Under the pieces are notes generated by a model. The model saw only the letters and a program-made list of their open reading frames with translations, searched no databases and was not told where the DNA came from. Positions 62,384 through 64,000 of a stretch of 64,000 nucleotides of DNA are shown in pieces. This stretch comes from Streptomyces spiroverticillatus. GTDB lineage: Bacteria > Actinomycetota > Actinomycetes > Streptomycetales > Streptomycetaceae. The stretch is from the NCBI GenBank assembly GCA_014650415.1, contig BMUX01000002.1, positions 496,001 to 560,000 of the forward strand, given 5' to 3'. The translations under genes were made by a program, and so were the position numbers. Position 1 is the first letter of the stretch. Every line of letters begins with the position of its first letter.

Positions 62384-63349
62384 GTGTCCGCTGTCGCACC
62401 CGACGGACGCAAGATGCTGCGCCTGGAGGTCCGGAACAGCCAGACCCCCATCGAGCGCAAGCCCGAGTGGATCAAGACCCGGGCGAAGATGGGTCCCGAG
62501 TACACCAAGATGCAGGCCCTGGTGAAGGGCGAAGGACTGCACACGGTGTGCCAGGAGGCCGGTTGTCCCAACATCTACGAATGCTGGGAGGACCGCGAGG
62601 CCACCTTCCTCATCGGCGGTGACCAGTGCACGAGGCGCTGTGACTTCTGCCAGATCGACACGGGCAAGCCGCAGGCGCTGGACCGTGACGAGCCGCGCCG
62701 CGTGGGCGAGTCCGTGGTCACCATGGACCTGAACTACGCCACCATCACGGGCGTCGCGCGCGACGACCTTCAGGACGGCGGCGCCTGGCTGTACGCGGAG
62801 ACCGTGCGCCAGATCCACCAGCAGACGGCGGGCCGCGAGGCCGGGCGCACCAAGGTGGAGCTGCTGGCCCCCGACTTCAACGCGGTCCCCGAGCTGCTGG
62901 ACGTCGTCTTCGCGTCCCGCCCCGAGGTGTTCGCGCACAACGTGGAGACGGTGCCGCGCATCTTCAAGCGCATCCGCCCCGGCTTCCGCTACGAGCGCTC
63001 GCTCGACGTCATCACCAAGGCGCGCGAGGCCGGTCTGGTGACGAAGTCGAACCTGATCCTCGGCATGGGCGAGACCCGTGAAGAGGTCAGCGAGGCGCTG
63101 AAGGACCTGCACGAGGCGGGCTGCGAGCTCATCACGATCACGCAGTACCTGCGCCCCTCCCCCCGGCACCACCCCGTCGAGCGCTGGGTGAAGCCGATGG
63201 AGTTCGTCGAGCTGAAGGACGAGGCCGACGCGATCGGCTACTCCGGTGTGATGTCCGGGCCGCTGGTCCGCTCCTCGTACCGCGCGGGCCGTCTCTACGG
63301 CCAGGCGATGGAGCGGCGCGGGGCACTGGAGTCCACGCCCGCCGTGTGA
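62384..63349 (+). CDS. lipA: Lipoyl synthase (radical SAM)
   Basis: This 321-residue enzyme inserts two sulfurs into octanoyl-E2. It has the auxiliary-cluster cysteines in [13 protein letters not shown], the radical SAM cysteines C82-C86-C89 in [15 protein letters not shown], and the C-terminal RSSY motif, which ligates the auxiliary cluster. GAGGGAG lies 7 nt before the GTG. A terminator follows at 63405-63452, with a GlnR-like box between stop and terminator belonging to the next gene. ErpA could supply its clusters. Confidence 0.97.
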   Translation: MSAVAPDGRKMLRLEVRNSQTPIERKPEWIKTRAKMGPEYTKMQALVKGEGLHTVCQEAGCPNIYECWEDREATFLIGGDQCTRRCDFCQIDTGKPQALDRDEPRRVGESVVTMDLNYATITGVARDDLQDGGAWLYAETVRQIHQQTAGREAGRTKVELLAPDFNAVPELLDVVFASRPEVFAHNVETVPRIFKRIRPGFRYERSLDVITKAREAGLVTKSNLILGMGETREEVSEALKDLHEAGCELITITQYLRPSPRHHPVERWVKPMEFVELKDEADAIGYSGVMSGPLVRSSYRAGRLYGQAMERRGALESTPAV

Positions 63350-63378
63350 CCGTCTCCGTGTGAATCGACACACAAGTG

Positions 63379-63394
63379 GTTACCGATCGGTAAT
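63379..63394 (+). promoter_or_regulatory. GlnR-box-like site, distal
   Basis: GTTAC-CGATCG-GTAAT matches the GlnR consensus gTnAc-n6-GaAAc at most positions. It lies about 215 bp upstream of the small gene at 63597. Confidence 0.6.
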
Positions 63395-63404
63395 GACCGC
63401 AAGG

Positions 63405-63452
63405 ACGCGGCCCGCACGATCCCCGCAGGTAGGGGGACCGTACGGGCCGCGT
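63405..63452 (+). terminator. Terminator after lipA
   Basis: An outer stem ACGCGGCCCG (63405-63414) with CGGGCCGCGT (63443-63452) continues inward with two mismatches to CCCC/GGGG. It ends lipA transcription. Confidence 0.8.
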
Positions 63453-63501
63453 CAGTGTTTTCGCCCCTACCGTCAAGGTTTCATCGCTGTTTGACCGGTC
63501 G

Positions 63502-63517
63502 GTCACGTGCTGGTAAC
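63502..63517 (+). promoter_or_regulatory. GlnR-box-like site, proximal
   Basis: GTCAC-GTGCTG-GTAAC is a close match to gTnAc-n6-GaAAc, about 80-95 bp before the start of the small gene. Confidence 0.65.
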
Positions 63518-63596
63518 ACCAATCAGTGACCCTGGCTTTACGCACCGCAGTTCCACCGCCACTGCCACTTGCCGTTGCTACGAGGGGGACCCCCGA

Positions 63597-63791
63597 ATGC
63601 AGGCCGTACGCGCCAACGCCCTCCCGTCCGTCACCGACGCGCTCCGCGCCGTCGAGTCCCTGCTGATGGGCACCGGCCAGCGCACCGCGCGCCGGAACGC
63701 CTGGACCGCCGTGCTGGAGGACCGCCGCCGGGCGAAGGACCGGGTCGAGACACAGCACGTACTGGAGGCCGTGTCCGCTCGTACGTCCTAG
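63597..63791 (+). CDS. Small GlnR-associated protein (SCO2195-like)
   Basis: This 64-residue protein starts MQAVRANALPSVTDALRAVE and contains GTGQRTARRNAWTAVLEDRR; it is basic, helical and lacks membrane segments. From position after lipA and size it matches the Streptomyces family named for S. coelicolor SCO2195, reported as a GlnR target. Two GlnR-like boxes upstream support nitrogen control. GAGGGGGA lies about 7 nt before the ATG. Molecular function unknown. Confidence 0.8.
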   Translation: MQAVRANALPSVTDALRAVESLLMGTGQRTARRNAWTAVLEDRRRAKDRVETQHVLEAVSARTS

Positions 63792-63810
63792 GCAACGTAA
63801 ACTTTCTCGC

Positions 63811-64000
63811 ATGGCGAGGAAGGAACGCGCAGCGAACGCGGACACTGCGAACCCCGGGCGACTCAAGCAGATCGCTCTGACGTACAAGATGACCCGCAAG
63901 CAGGACCCCAAGGTGGGTCTTGTGGTCTTTGGCCTGGGCATCGTCGTCTTCGGCGTGCTCCTGGGCGTCGGCTTCTTGATCGGTCACCCGGTCTACCTGG
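63811..64000 (+). CDS. DUF4191 membrane protein, N-terminal part (cut by window edge)
   Basis: The visible 63 codons read MARKERAANADTANPGRLKQ, then IALTYKMTRKQDPKVG and a TM helix VVFGLGIVVFGVLLGVGFLI, as in DUF4191 proteins. The ATG at 63811 has TAAACT (63798-63803) 7 nt upstream and no ribosome binding site, so it is probably leaderless. The rest lies beyond the window. Confidence 0.85.
   Translation, partial: MARKERAANADTANPGRLKQIALTYKMTRKQDPKVGLVVFGLGIVVFGVLLGVGFLIGHPVYL

Noticed and set aside
1..64000. tRNA or rRNA genes, integrase, attachment sites, transposases
   Set aside because: None could be recognised by reading; a tRNAscan or IS search was not possible here.

Overview
This is a chromosomal segment of a Streptomyces species. 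Base composition is very high in G+C with strong third-position GC bias. GTG starts are frequent, stop/start overlaps are tight, and several genes appear to start at or near their transcription start (TANNNT hexamer 6-8 nt before the start codon). From memory, the gene order (ctaDC, cysteine desulfurase-TusA, PfkB kinase, erpA, nadA, pspA, cobUTS, pepA, lpd, sucB, aceE, lipBA and a GlnR-linked small gene) follows the conserved core of Streptomyces chromosomes. No tRNA, rRNA, CRISPR array, transposase or prophage gene was seen.

Layout. 1-1.7 kb: cytochrome oxidase genes ctaD (partial) and ctaC. 2-8.9 kb: sulfur transfer, a sugar or nucleoside kinase, a secreted unknown, erpA and nadA; three matching palindromes lie in the erpA-nadA gap. 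8.9-14.4 kb: an RND permease and a two-component system flanked by direct repeats. 14.7-18.2 kb: PspA module, DUF3043, a methyltransferase inside a long inverted repeat, and an ABC-transporter gene remnant. 18.3-24.8 kb: cobalamin nucleotide-loop genes cobU, cobT and cobS, interrupted by an MprF-like/rhomboid-like pair and an HIHH membrane protein.

24.9-32.1 kb is the most distinctive accessory region. Five same-strand genes encode an Agd3-like (CE18-type) polysaccharide deacetylase, a PelF-family glycosyltransferase, a polytopic membrane protein, a spherulin-4 family hydrolase and a GH114 endo-alpha-1,4-galactosaminidase. This is the enzyme set of fungal galactosaminogalactan synthesis with a bacterial Pel-type glycosyltransferase. 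I infer a cationic alpha-1,4-galactosamine exopolysaccharide system. A perfect 17-bp hairpin and a 400-bp palindromic repeat block divide the cluster.

32.3-41.2 kb: leucyl aminopeptidase and the 2-oxoacid dehydrogenase genes lpd, sucB and aceE, with a GntR regulator and a 17-bp operator-like palindrome at the aceE promoter. 41.2-53.5 kb: a Ser/Thr kinase with a coiled-coil tail, a WYL regulator, three SDR oxidoreductases, a sigma-like membrane protein, a DUF4240 protein, a TetR regulator, a SpoIIE-type phosphatase, a GNAT and a TIGR01777 epimerase. 53.7-61.2 kb: an FAD oxidoreductase, then a GH20 hexosaminidase-GH29 fucosidase operon behind a DasR-like site, and an NsdA-like TPR regulator. 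61.4-64 kb: lipB and lipA, which make the lipoyl cofactor used by the E2 encoded at 35.6 kb, a small protein with two GlnR-box-like sites upstream, and the start of a DUF4191 protein.
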